DNA of 6,838 bases. It comes from Rhodospirillaceae bacterium (GTDB lineage Bacteria; Pseudomonadota; Alphaproteobacteria; Dongiales; Dongiaceae). The stretch lies in assembly GCA_016794075.1 (NCBI GenBank), contig JAEUKU010000445.1:1-6838 (forward strand). Direction: 5' to 3'. Positions within the stretch are counted from its first letter, which is position 1. The number at the start of each line of letters is the position of its first letter. Under the pieces are notes generated by a model, which made no database searches, was not told where the DNA came from, and was given only the letters and a program-made list of their open reading frames with translations. Below are positions 1-5,609 of this stretch, piece after piece. Both the position numbers and the translations under genes were made by a program.

Positions 1-26
1 GTGTGGGGCGGCCCGCTTTCCAGAGT
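1..26 (-). promoter_or_regulatory. Glycine riboswitch, second aptamer (5' end, cut by window edge)
   Basis: After the last core block of aptamer 1, an 18-nt linker (39-22) leads on the minus strand to CTCTGGAAAG (25-16). This matches the usual start of a second glycine aptamer (CTCTGGAGAG) with one change, A for G. The linker length is very close to that of tandem glycine riboswitches such as the Vibrio cholerae one. Only the P1 5' strand and the beginning of P2 are visible; the conserved 3' core and the expression platform are outside the window. A degenerate 'ghost' aptamer flanking a singlet riboswitch is the main alternative. Confidence 0.7.
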
Positions 27-38
27 TTTCTGAACCGT

Positions 39-126
39 GCGGTCCTTTTGCCTGAGAGTTTCCGGGGGCGGTTGCTCCTTCGGCGCCGGCCGACGGTCAC
101 TCTGGCCGCCGGACGGTCTCTCCCGC
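39..126 (-). promoter_or_regulatory. Glycine riboswitch, first aptamer (complete)
   Basis: Read on the minus strand, this segment carries the hallmark glycine-aptamer blocks in order. GGGAGAG lies at 124-118, GCCGAAGGAGCAA at 84-72, and CTCTCAGGCAAAAGGAC at 58-42. The ends close as a P1 stem, GCGG (126-123) with CCGC (42-39). Just outside, GACCGT (134-129) can pair with ACGGTT (38-33, one G-U pair). This extends the helix and resembles the leader-linker P0 interaction known for tandem glycine riboswitches. The family binds glycine and usually turns on glycine-cleavage (gcv) genes, or controls glycine/alanine transporters. The regulated gene lies to the left of position 1 and cannot be named from here. 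The identification rests on near-consensus core sequences and is strong. Confidence 0.93.
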
Positions 127-146
127 AAACGGTCGAAACCGGGCGG

Positions 147-175
147 AGCATCGCTCCCCGAGGGCTTGCCGTCAA
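147..175 (-). promoter_or_regulatory. Candidate promoter of the glycine riboswitch transcript
   Basis: On the minus strand a TTGACG hexamer (175-170) is followed after 17 bp by GATGCT (152-147). The -35 matches consensus at five of six positions; the -10 is poor (three of six). The predicted start near position 140 would lie just upstream of the leader strand of the P0-like helix at 134-129, as needed for an intact riboswitch RNA. The location fits, but the weak -10 keeps confidence low. Confidence 0.35.
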
Positions 176-235
176 GCGGCGAAATTTCCCGAAATTGCGA
201 CCATTCGCGCGAGCGACTATGGCCGCGCAATACCC

Positions 236-2407
236 TCATGCCCGGCGCAGCCGCAGCGCGTTGCTCACCACGGAAACCGAGCTGAGGCTCATCGCCGCCG
301 CCGCGAAAAGCGGCGACATCAGGATTCCCAGACTTGGATAGAGGATGCCGGCGGCGATCGGCACGCCCAGGGCGTTGTAGACCAGGGCGAAGGCCAGATT
401 CTGTTTCATGTTGGCGACCGTCGCCTGCGACAGCTGGCGCGCCCGCGCGATGCCGCGAAGATCGCCTTTCACCAGCGTCACGTGCCCGCTATTCATCGCG
501 ACGTCGGTGCCGGTGCCCATGGCGATGCCGACATGCGCCCGCGCCAGGGCGGGGGCATCGTTGATGCCGTCGCCGGCCATCGCCACGCGGCGGCCCTGGT
601 CTTGCAGCGCCGCCACCAGCTCGACCTTGTCTTGGGGCCGCACCTCGCCATGCACCTCGTCGATGTGGAGGCGCGCCGCCACCGCCTTCGCCGTGGTGAG
701 CCCGTCCCCCGTGGCCATCACCACCCGGATTCCCGCAGCATGCAGCTGGCCAATGGCCTCGGGTGTCGAGTCCTTGATCGGATCGGCCGCCGCGATCAGC
801 CCGGCCAGCCGGGCATCCACCGCCAGGAACATGGCCGAGGCGCCTTCCGCCCGGCGCAACTCGGCCGCCGCGTGCAGCGGCATCGGATCGGCGCCGACCT
901 GCTGCATCAGCATGGTGTTGCCAAGCGCGACGCGCCGGCCGTTGACCAGACCGCGCACGCCGATGCCGGTGCCGGATTCGAACGCCTCGGGCTTCGCCAG
1001 ATCCAGGCCGCGCCGGCGCGCCTCTCCCACGATGGCGTCGGCCAGGGGATGCTCGCTGCCCTGGTCCAGGCTGGCGGCAAGGCGCAGAACCTCGTCCTCC
1101 GTGAATCCGGGGGCCGCCACGACACTGTGGAATTGGGGCTTGCCCAGGGTGAGGGTCCCGGTCTTGTCGACGATCAATGTATCGATGGTGCGCAGCGATT
1201 CGATGGCCTCGGCATCGCGAAACAGGATCCCCGACATCGCACCCTTGCCGGTCGCGACCATGATCGACATCGGCGTGGCGAGGCCCAGGGCACAGGGACA
1301 GGCGATGATCAGCACCGACACCGCGTTGAGGATTGCGTAGGTCCAGCGCGGCTCCGGCCCCGCCAGGCCCCACAGGGCCAAGGTCGCCACGGCGATTGCA
1401 AGCACAGCCAGCACGAACCAGAACGACACCGCATCGGCCATGCGCTGGATCGGCGCCCGCGAGCGCTGGGCCTGCGCCACCATCTGCACGATCTGCGACA
1501 GCATGGTCTGGGCGCCGACCTTTTCCGCCCGCATCACCAGGCTGCCATTGCCGTTGATGGTGGCACCGATCACCTTGTCGCCGGCCTGCTTCTCGACCGG
1601 CACGGGTTCGCCGGTGATCATGGATTCATCGATGCTGGAGCGGCCCTCGACGACGACGCCGTCGACCGGCACCTTCTCGCCCGGGCGCACGCGCAGGCGG
1701 TCGCCGACATGGACATGGGTCAGCGGCACATCCTCCTCGCCGCCATCGTCGCGGATGCGGCGTGCGGTGCGGGGGGCCAGGCCCAGCAGCGACTTGATGG
1801 CGGCCGAGGTCTGCGAGCGCGCCTTCATCTCCAGGATCTGGCCGAGCAGGGTGAGCGAGACGATGACCGCCGCCGCCTCGTAATAGACGCCGATCCGGCC
1901 ATGCGCCTCGAACACCTGGGGGAACAGGCCGGGGATGAAGGTGGCGGCGAGGCTGTAGAGAAAGGCCGCGCCGACACCGATGCCGATCAGCGTCCACATG
2001 TTGGGGCTGAGGCGGCGGATCGAGTCCAGGCAGCGGATGAAGAACGGCGCGCCGGCCCACAGCACGATCGGCAGCGACAGCACCAGCTCGATCCAGGTGC
2101 GCTGCTCCACCGAAACACCGGGCACGTAGTGGCCCGCCATGGCGAGCACGGTCACGATGACGGTGAGCGGCAGGGTCCACCAGAAGCGCCGCTGGAAGCT
2201 GACCAGCTCCGGATCCGGCCCTTCCTCGAGCGTCGGCAGGAGCGGCTCCAGGGTCATGCCGCAGATCGGGCAGTTGCCCGGCCGGTCCTGGCGCACCTGC
2301 GGATGCATGGGACAAGTGTAGATCGTCCCGGCCGCGACCACGGGCGAGGCTGCCGCTTCGCCGGGCTGGTGATGCTGATGGTGGTGGTGCCGATCGTGCT
2401 CGCCCAT
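236..2407 (-). CDS. copA: Copper-exporting P1B-type ATPase (CopA-like), 723 aa
   Basis: Inner-membrane pump that uses ATP to move Cu+ (possibly Ag+) out of the cytoplasm. The N-terminus is His-rich (residues 4-13) and is followed by a heavy-metal-binding domain with YTCPMHP (30-36) and CPICGM (46-51). About eight membrane segments follow, near 74-95, 104-126, 136-158, 174-196, 328-350, 356-380, 668-690 and 694-715. The actuator-loop TGE is at 265-267, the metal-binding CPC at 370-372 in the sixth segment, the phosphorylated Asp at D414 in DKTGT, the HP motif at 453-454, and GDGIND at 612-617. YN (677-678) and MSxSS (706-710) in the last two segments mark the Cu+ subgroup P1B-1. There is no CxxC HMA domain at the N-terminus. 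The ATG at 2407 is chosen because it begins the His-rich tail and lies downstream of the likely promoter. The reading frame stays open further upstream, but that extension has no family character and runs into the preceding gene. The Shine-Dalgarno is weak. Confidence 0.93.
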   Translation of the reverse strand: MGEHDRHHHHQHHQPGEAAASPVVAAGTIYTCPMHPQVRQDRPGNCPICGMTLEPLLPTLEEGPDPELVSFQRRFWWTLPLTVIVTVLAMAGHYVPGVSVEQRTWIELVLSLPIVLWAGAPFFIRCLDSIRRLSPNMWTLIGIGVGAAFLYSLAATFIPGLFPQVFEAHGRIGVYYEAAAVIVSLTLLGQILEMKARSQTSAAIKSLLGLAPRTARRIRDDGGEEDVPLTHVHVGDRLRVRPGEKVPVDGVVVEGRSSIDESMITGEPVPVEKQAGDKVIGATINGNGSLVMRAEKVGAQTMLSQIVQMVAQAQRSRAPIQRMADAVSFWFVLAVLAIAVATLALWGLAGPEPRWTYAILNAVSVLIIACPCALGLATPMSIMVATGKGAMSGILFRDAEAIESLRTIDTLIVDKTGTLTLGKPQFHSVVAAPGFTEDEVLRLAASLDQGSEHPLADAIVGEARRRGLDLAKPEAFESGTGIGVRGLVNGRRVALGNTMLMQQVGADPMPLHAAAELRRAEGASAMFLAVDARLAGLIAAADPIKDSTPEAIGQLHAAGIRVVMATGDGLTTAKAVAARLHIDEVHGEVRPQDKVELVAALQDQGRRVAMAGDGINDAPALARAHVGIAMGTGTDVAMNSGHVTLVKGDLRGIARARQLSQATVANMKQNLAFALVYNALGVPIAAGILYPSLGILMSPLFAAAAMSLSSVSVVSNALRLRRA

Positions 2408-2445
2408 ACCCGGATATCCCGTGGATGAACCGCCGCGCCTCATAC

Positions 2446-2475
2446 AGCATAAGGGCGCGGGGCCGGCGCTGTCGA
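2446..2475 (-). promoter_or_regulatory. Candidate promoter of the copper ATPase gene
   Basis: In the 94-bp gap between the DUF899-like gene and the ATPase, the minus strand carries TCGACA (2475-2470), five of six -35 positions. After an 18-bp, very GC-rich spacer comes TATGCT (2451-2446), four of six -10 positions. Transcription would start near 2439, giving a leader of about 32 nt. A slightly long spacer is typical of MerR-type (CueR-like) promoters, but no clear CueR dyad is visible, so the regulator is unknown. Read-through from the upstream cassette is also possible. Confidence 0.4.
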
Positions 2476-2501
2476 CCGATGGGGAATCCGGGCTCGTCCG
2501 C

Positions 2502-3068
2502 TCAATAGGCGAATTTCGGCATCCAGCCGCCCGCCCCGCCGGGCAGCATGTCGAACAGGTGCCAGATGCCGGCGAAGTCGTCGAAGGGATTAAAGCGGGT
2601 GTCGCCGACCCGCAGGATCCGCTTGCCGTGCTTGCGGAACACCGAGACGCCCGGCTTGTAGCCACGCTCGCTGTGATAGCCCATGTCGGCGGCAAAACTG
2701 GTGCCTTCGTGGCTGACCATGGGGAAGCGCCAGCCGCGCGAGGCGGCGAATTCCCGCTGCACCGCCGGCGAATCCGGCGAGGTCACGACAAAACCGGCGC
2801 GGTCGGCCAAGTGCGGATAGACGCCGTTGAAGCCGTCGGCCCAGAGGGTGCAGGCCGGGCACTTCTTGCCCATGTTGTGGATCAGGATCAGATCCTCCTT
2901 GCCACCGAACAGCTCCGACAGTTTTCGGGGGCCGTCGAGGCTCGAGAAGACGTAGTCCTGCACCTCCTGCGGCTCGATCTCCGCCTGGGCGGCGCGCATC
3001 TTCTTGCGCAGTTCCGCGATCTCCTGCCGGTAGCCGGCGATGCGGCCCATGCCCGCGCTGTAGTTCAT
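2502..3068 (-). CDS. DUF899-like thioredoxin-fold protein, short divergent paralog, 188 aa
   Basis: Probably a soluble, cytoplasmic thioredoxin-like protein; no signal peptide is visible. It resembles the product of the gene just upstream. A charged N-terminal helix (about 10-35) leads into YVFSSLDGPRKLSELFGGK (39-57), then a strand and a CPAC motif at 70-73 in the context KKCPACTLWADGFNG. This is the place where the longer paralog has CKSC followed by SFWADNF. A GVSVF segment (140-144) again matches the paralog. The CxxC sits where a thioredoxin active site would be, so a thiol redox role is plausible but unproven. The ATG at 3068 has GGAGG (3078-3074) five bases upstream and lies 15 bp after the previous stop, so the two genes are surely co-transcribed. 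Compared with the paralog it lacks most of the SRAP-to-WVSS region and has a different C-terminus. The substrate is unknown. Confidence 0.82.
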   Translation of the reverse strand: MNYSAGMGRIAGYRQEIAELRKKMRAAQAEIEPQEVQDYVFSSLDGPRKLSELFGGKEDLILIHNMGKKCPACTLWADGFNGVYPHLADRAGFVVTSPDSPAVQREFAASRGWRFPMVSHEGTSFAADMGYHSERGYKPGVSVFRKHGKRILRVGDTRFNPFDDFAGIWHLFDMLPGGAGGWMPKFAY

Positions 3069-3083
3069 GTCGGCCTCCGTAAC

Positions 3084-3794
3084 TCAGTCCTTGTACTCGT
3101 CATTGCGCCGCAGCCAGGCCATGATGCCGTCGCCCTCGTCGCGGCCCTTCGGCGTCAGGTCGAGATAGTGATAGGCGTTGTTCATCATGTCGATGCCGCG
3201 GGCGTAGCAGGAATAGGTGTGGAAGATGTCGCCCGTCGCGTCCTTGTAGAACACGCTGATGCCGGGGAATTCCTCGCCCGTATAGCGCGCGTCATCCGCC
3301 GACGCGCCGAAATTGTAGTCGGTGCGGGACCGGCCGGCGCGCGGGCCGGCGAAGGAGACGTTGTAGTCGTAGTTGAAGTCGGAGGCGGCGGAGGAGACCC
3401 ACTTGAAGCTCCAGCCCATCCGCTTGCGATACGCTTCCAACTTCGCCAGCGGCGCGCGGGAGATGGCGAGCATCGTGGTGTCGCGGTGCTTCAGATGCAC
3501 CGGCAGACGGTCGAAATTGTCGGCCCAGAAGGAGCAGCTCTTGCAGCCCTCCTCCCACTCGGGCGCGAACATGAAATGGTAGACGATCAGCTGCGACTTG
3601 CCGGCGAAGAGGTCGGCCAGGCTCTCGCGGCCAGCCGGGCCATCGAAGACATAGCTTTTCTCCACCTTCTCCCACGGCAGTTCGCGGCGTTCGGCGCTGA
3701 GCTCGTCGCGCAGCTGGGTGAAGCGCTTTTCCTTGGCGAGCAATGCGCGGCGGGCGTCGAGCCATTCGTCGCGGGCGACAATTCGGTGATCCAT
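3084..3794 (-). CDS. DUF899 family protein (thioredoxin-like), 236 aa
   Basis: A full-length, typical member of the DUF899 family, whose members have a predicted thioredoxin-like fold and no firmly established reaction. Recognisable blocks in order are the N-terminal REW-type segment RDEWLDARRALLAKEK (8-23), LRDELSAERRELPW (28-41), YVFDGPAGRESLADLF (48-63), QLIVYHFMF (68-76), a CKSC motif at 84-87 followed by SFWADNFD, ISRAPLAKLEAYRKRMGWSF (111-130), WVSSAASDFNYDY (132-144), ISVFYKD (179-185), HTYSCYARGID (192-202) and LDLTPKGRDE (211-220). No signal peptide is present. The ATG at 3794 is preferred over an upstream in-frame ATG at 3818 because AGGAGG (3806-3801) stands six bases before it and because the family begins here. 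It lies 48 bp after the arsR-type gene and 15 bp before its shorter paralog, so it is the middle gene of a three-gene operon. Confidence 0.9.
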   Translation of the reverse strand: MDHRIVARDEWLDARRALLAKEKRFTQLRDELSAERRELPWEKVEKSYVFDGPAGRESLADLFAGKSQLIVYHFMFAPEWEEGCKSCSFWADNFDRLPVHLKHRDTTMLAISRAPLAKLEAYRKRMGWSFKWVSSAASDFNYDYNVSFAGPRAGRSRTDYNFGASADDARYTGEEFPGISVFYKDATGDIFHTYSCYARGIDMMNNAYHYLDLTPKGRDEGDGIMAWLRRNDEYKD

Positions 3795-3842
3795 AATACT
3801 CCTCCTGTGCAACAACACATGGCTTGCGAAAATCCCCTGGCT

Positions 3843-4244
3843 TCAGGTCTTGCGCCGCTTCGGCCGCGGCGCCGGCTTCTTGCGCGCTTCGATGTCGTGC
3901 AGCGCGACGGCCAGGACGTTGAACTGGTCCTGCCAGTATTTGCTGTAGCGGTTGATCCACAGCGCCGCGTCATAGACCGGCCCGGCTTCGAGCGAGCAGC
4001 GGCTGATGCGCCCGGTGCGCTCCTGGCTGATCAGCCCGGCGCGCACCAGCACCTGGATATGGCGCGACACCGCCTGCAGCGAGATGTCGAAGGGCGCCGC
4101 CAACTCCGAGACCAGCAGCGGCCCGTCATCCAGCCGCTCCAGGATCGCCCGGCGCACCGGATCGGAGAGGGCGAAGAAGACGGCATCGAGGATGTCATCC
4201 TCTTTGACCTCCTCCGCCAGCCGCAATGTCGTCGCTCCGTTCAT
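3843..4244 (-). CDS. ArsR-family winged-helix repressor, 133 aa
   Basis: A small DNA-binding repressor of the ArsR/SmtB fold. The sequence shows the family opening FFALSDPVRRAILERL (23-38), then helix-turn-helix LLVSELAAPFDISLQAVSRHIQVLVRAGLI (43-72), and a wing around QERTGRISRCSL (74-85). The tail is strongly basic (about 121-132). It has a single cysteine (C83) and none of the CxC or paired His/Asp sites of metal-sensing ArsR proteins. It therefore more likely belongs to the non-metal-sensing branch often found next to DUF899 or START-domain genes; the signal is unknown. It heads the DUF899 operon. Its own promoter contains a twin dyad (4256-4292) that is the obvious operator, implying autorepression. 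The start is uncertain: ATG at 4244 has no Shine-Dalgarno and may head a leaderless mRNA, whereas a TTG at 4226 has GGAG eight bases upstream. Confidence 0.9.
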   Translation of the reverse strand: MNGATTLRLAEEVKEDDILDAVFFALSDPVRRAILERLDDGPLLVSELAAPFDISLQAVSRHIQVLVRAGLISQERTGRISRCSLEAGPVYDAALWINRYSKYWQDQFNVLAVALHDIEARKKPAPRPKRRKT

Positions 4245-4250
4245 AGAGCA

Positions 4251-4279
4251 TAAATATCAACACACACGTTGATAATCAA
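4251..4279 (-). promoter_or_regulatory. Promoter of the arsR-DUF899 operon
   Basis: On the minus strand TTGATT (4279-4274) is followed after exactly 17 bp by TATTTA (4256-4251). The A of the ATG at 4244 lies seven bases downstream of the -10, where transcription would normally start, so the mRNA may be leaderless. The first operator copy (4256-4273) fills the spacer, and the second copy overlaps the -35, a layout suited to repression. The -10 is only a moderate match. Confidence 0.5.
4256..4273. promoter_or_regulatory. Operator copy 1 (ATCAA-N8-TTGAT)
   Basis: An inverted repeat with ATCAA at 4256-4260 and TTGAT at 4269-4273. The arms extend to a perfect 7-bp dyad, TATCAAC (4255-4261) and GTTGATA (4268-4274), around ACACAC. 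It lies between the -35 and -10 of the arsR promoter and overlaps the -35 of the plus-strand promoter. The size and position fit a dimeric winged-helix repressor, most simply the adjacent ArsR protein; binding itself is inferred. Confidence 0.65.
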
Positions 4280-4298
4280 TCGTTTTGTTGATTATAAC
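4269..4298 (+). promoter_or_regulatory. Promoter of the 406-aa plus-strand gene
   Basis: TTGATA (4269-4274, five of six consensus positions) is followed after 18 bp by TATAAC (4293-4298, five of six). This is the best sigma-70-type promoter in the window. Transcription would start near 4305 and give a leader of about 70 nt before the TTG start at 4374. The -35 overlaps the divergent arsR -35 by one base (4274), so the two polymerases should exclude each other. The second operator copy (4275-4292) occupies the spacer. Confidence 0.6.
4275..4292. promoter_or_regulatory. Operator copy 2 (ATCAA-N8-TTGAT)
   Basis: A second inverted repeat with the same geometry as copy 1: ATCAA at 4275-4279 and TTGAT at 4288-4292, starting 19 bp later. 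The dyad extends outwards to 8-bp arms, ATAATCAA (4272-4279) and TTGATTAT (4288-4295). It lies between the -35 and -10 of the plus-strand promoter and covers most of the arsR -35. The inner half-sites of the two copies are themselves back to back (TTGAT-A-ATCAA), so a nested binding register is also possible. Confidence 0.65.
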
Positions 4299-4373
4299 GC
4301 CGGAACGTGCGGTCGACACGCGGAGAATATCGGCTAGGATTGTCGCCCCATCGACTCGCCACCCAGGTTCGCC

Positions 4374-5594
4374 TTGAGAATCCTCGACTTTTTCCGCAGC
4401 AGGCCCAGCCAGGATCAGTTCGCAGGTCTCGTCGTTCGGCAATTGCAGCGCGACGGCTGGAACGAGAAAATTGACTACGACCGCGAGCGATTTGCGCTCG
4501 CCCTGGGCGATGAATACGGCATCTTGTATTTGCACAACCTGCACGCCGAGTGGAATGCGGCGGGCAGGGCTGAAAAGCACGACGTTGTGGCGCGTGCTGC
4601 GGCATTCGCCCGCGAGCAGAAGGCAGAGGACATTGCACTTCCGGATGTGATGGCCTTGTTGCTGCCAGTGGTCCGGAATCTGAGTCATCTCCGCAATCAA
4701 TGGCTCGATCCATCCCTGAAGGCGGATAGGGATAGCTTCGACTACGCATTGAAGGAGTTCTGCGGATCGCTGGCGATTTCCGTGGCGATCGACCGGCCGA
4801 ACTCCATCAAGATCCTTGCAGCGACACGCCTCAAGCAGTGGTCGCGCACGGTGGACGATCTTCTGCCGACCGCGCTCGACAACCTCCGTGCCATCAGCCC
4901 ATCCAAGTTCGATAGAACGAAAGGCGGATTCTTTGTCTCAAAATATGACGACAATTATGACGCCTCACGGCTGCTGTTGACGGACCTATTTGCCAATCTG
5001 CCGCTGCGCGGCGATCCCGTGGCAGTGGCCGTGTCCAGAAGTTGCCTTGCCGTTTGCGGCTCGCGTGAACTCGATGCCCTGGAAGCGATGGCGCATTTCG
5101 TAGAAGGCGAGATCGATCGGGATCAGCGCGCCATCTCCTTCTTGCCACTGGTCCTGCGCGACGGATCGTGGCGTCGCTTCGATTTTCCGGATGGCAATGT
5201 GCCGGCGCTATCGCGGCTGCGCGCGAAACAAGATCTCTGGGACTACACGGAGCAGAAGACCCTGCTGGAAAGCCATTTCGAGCGGACCGGGCGCGACGTA
5301 TTCGTGGCCTCGCTCAACGCGCTCGAACATGAGGGGCGCTGCCATACCTGGGCCGTCTGGACCACGGATGCCATGTCCCTCCTCCCCCGCGCCGATGCCC
5401 TGGCCATACGCCTCAACGACGACGACACCATCGTTCGCACCTGGACCGATATCGAGGCGCATTGCGGACCGCTCCGGGCGGAGCCTGACACGACGCCGAC
5501 GCGCTACTTAGTCGAGCGGCGGCCCAGTGACGAATGCCTGCAGTCTCTGCGCGCCTGCCCAGCTCCAGAGTGGCTTCCGGACCCCAAGCGCTAG
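4374..5594 (+). CDS. Uncharacterised protein, 406 aa, tentatively DUF1444-like
   Basis: Function not recognised. It is a soluble-looking protein with no signal peptide or membrane segment. The start MRILDFFRSRPSQDQFAGLV (1-20) looks like a natural N-terminus of proteins that open with an FF-basic-Pro patch. The middle part has DDLLPTALDNLRAI (161-174), DDNYDASRLLL (192-202) and GDPVAVAVSRSCLAVCGS (213-230). The C-terminal part has FVASLNALEHEGRCHTWAVWTTD (310-332) and LLPRADALAI (337-346). This layout recalls DUF1444 (YtpQ-like) proteins, but I offer that only as a weak guess. The start is a TTG at 4374 with a short AGG (4365-4367) upstream; no better in-frame start precedes it. Its strong promoter shares operators with the divergent ArsR-DUF899 operon, so it is probably co-regulated. 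It appears somewhat lower in GC than its neighbours (about 57 percent in one counted 60-base stretch). Only 15 bp separate its stop from that of the convergent lipoprotein gene. Confidence 0.85.
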   Translation: MRILDFFRSRPSQDQFAGLVVRQLQRDGWNEKIDYDRERFALALGDEYGILYLHNLHAEWNAAGRAEKHDVVARAAAFAREQKAEDIALPDVMALLLPVVRNLSHLRNQWLDPSLKADRDSFDYALKEFCGSLAISVAIDRPNSIKILAATRLKQWSRTVDDLLPTALDNLRAISPSKFDRTKGGFFVSKYDDNYDASRLLLTDLFANLPLRGDPVAVAVSRSCLAVCGSRELDALEAMAHFVEGEIDRDQRAISFLPLVLRDGSWRRFDFPDGNVPALSRLRAKQDLWDYTEQKTLLESHFERTGRDVFVASLNALEHEGRCHTWAVWTTDAMSLLPRADALAIRLNDDDTIVRTWTDIEAHCGPLRAEPDTTPTRYLVERRPSDECLQSLRACPAPEWLPDPKR

Positions 5595-5609
5595 CCCCAC
5601 GGCGCAGCG

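Noticed and set aside
3..341. Short plus-strand open frames at the left edge
   Set aside because: They run through the glycine riboswitch on the other strand and into the end of the ATPase gene, with no ribosome site or family resemblance.
2412..2419. GGATATCC palindrome just before the ATPase start as a copper-regulator site
   Set aside because: Eight base pairs is too short, and it does not match the CueR or CsoR operator patterns I know.
482..2428. A 648-codon open frame on the plus strand opposite the copper ATPase
   Set aside because: Its translation is rich in Arg, His, Asp and Gly with no recognisable domain. It is the antisense mirror of a GC-rich gene whose own strand carries all P-type ATPase motifs.
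2408..2695. An N-terminal extension of the ATPase to an ATG at 2695
   Set aside because: It would overlap the end of the DUF899-like gene and cross the likely promoter; the extra 96 residues have no family character.
2421..4253. A 610-codon open frame on the plus strand opposite the DUF899 genes and arsR
   Set aside because: It spans three well-supported minus-strand genes with good ribosome sites and family motifs. The frame is open because third-position GC bias removes stops on the opposite strand.
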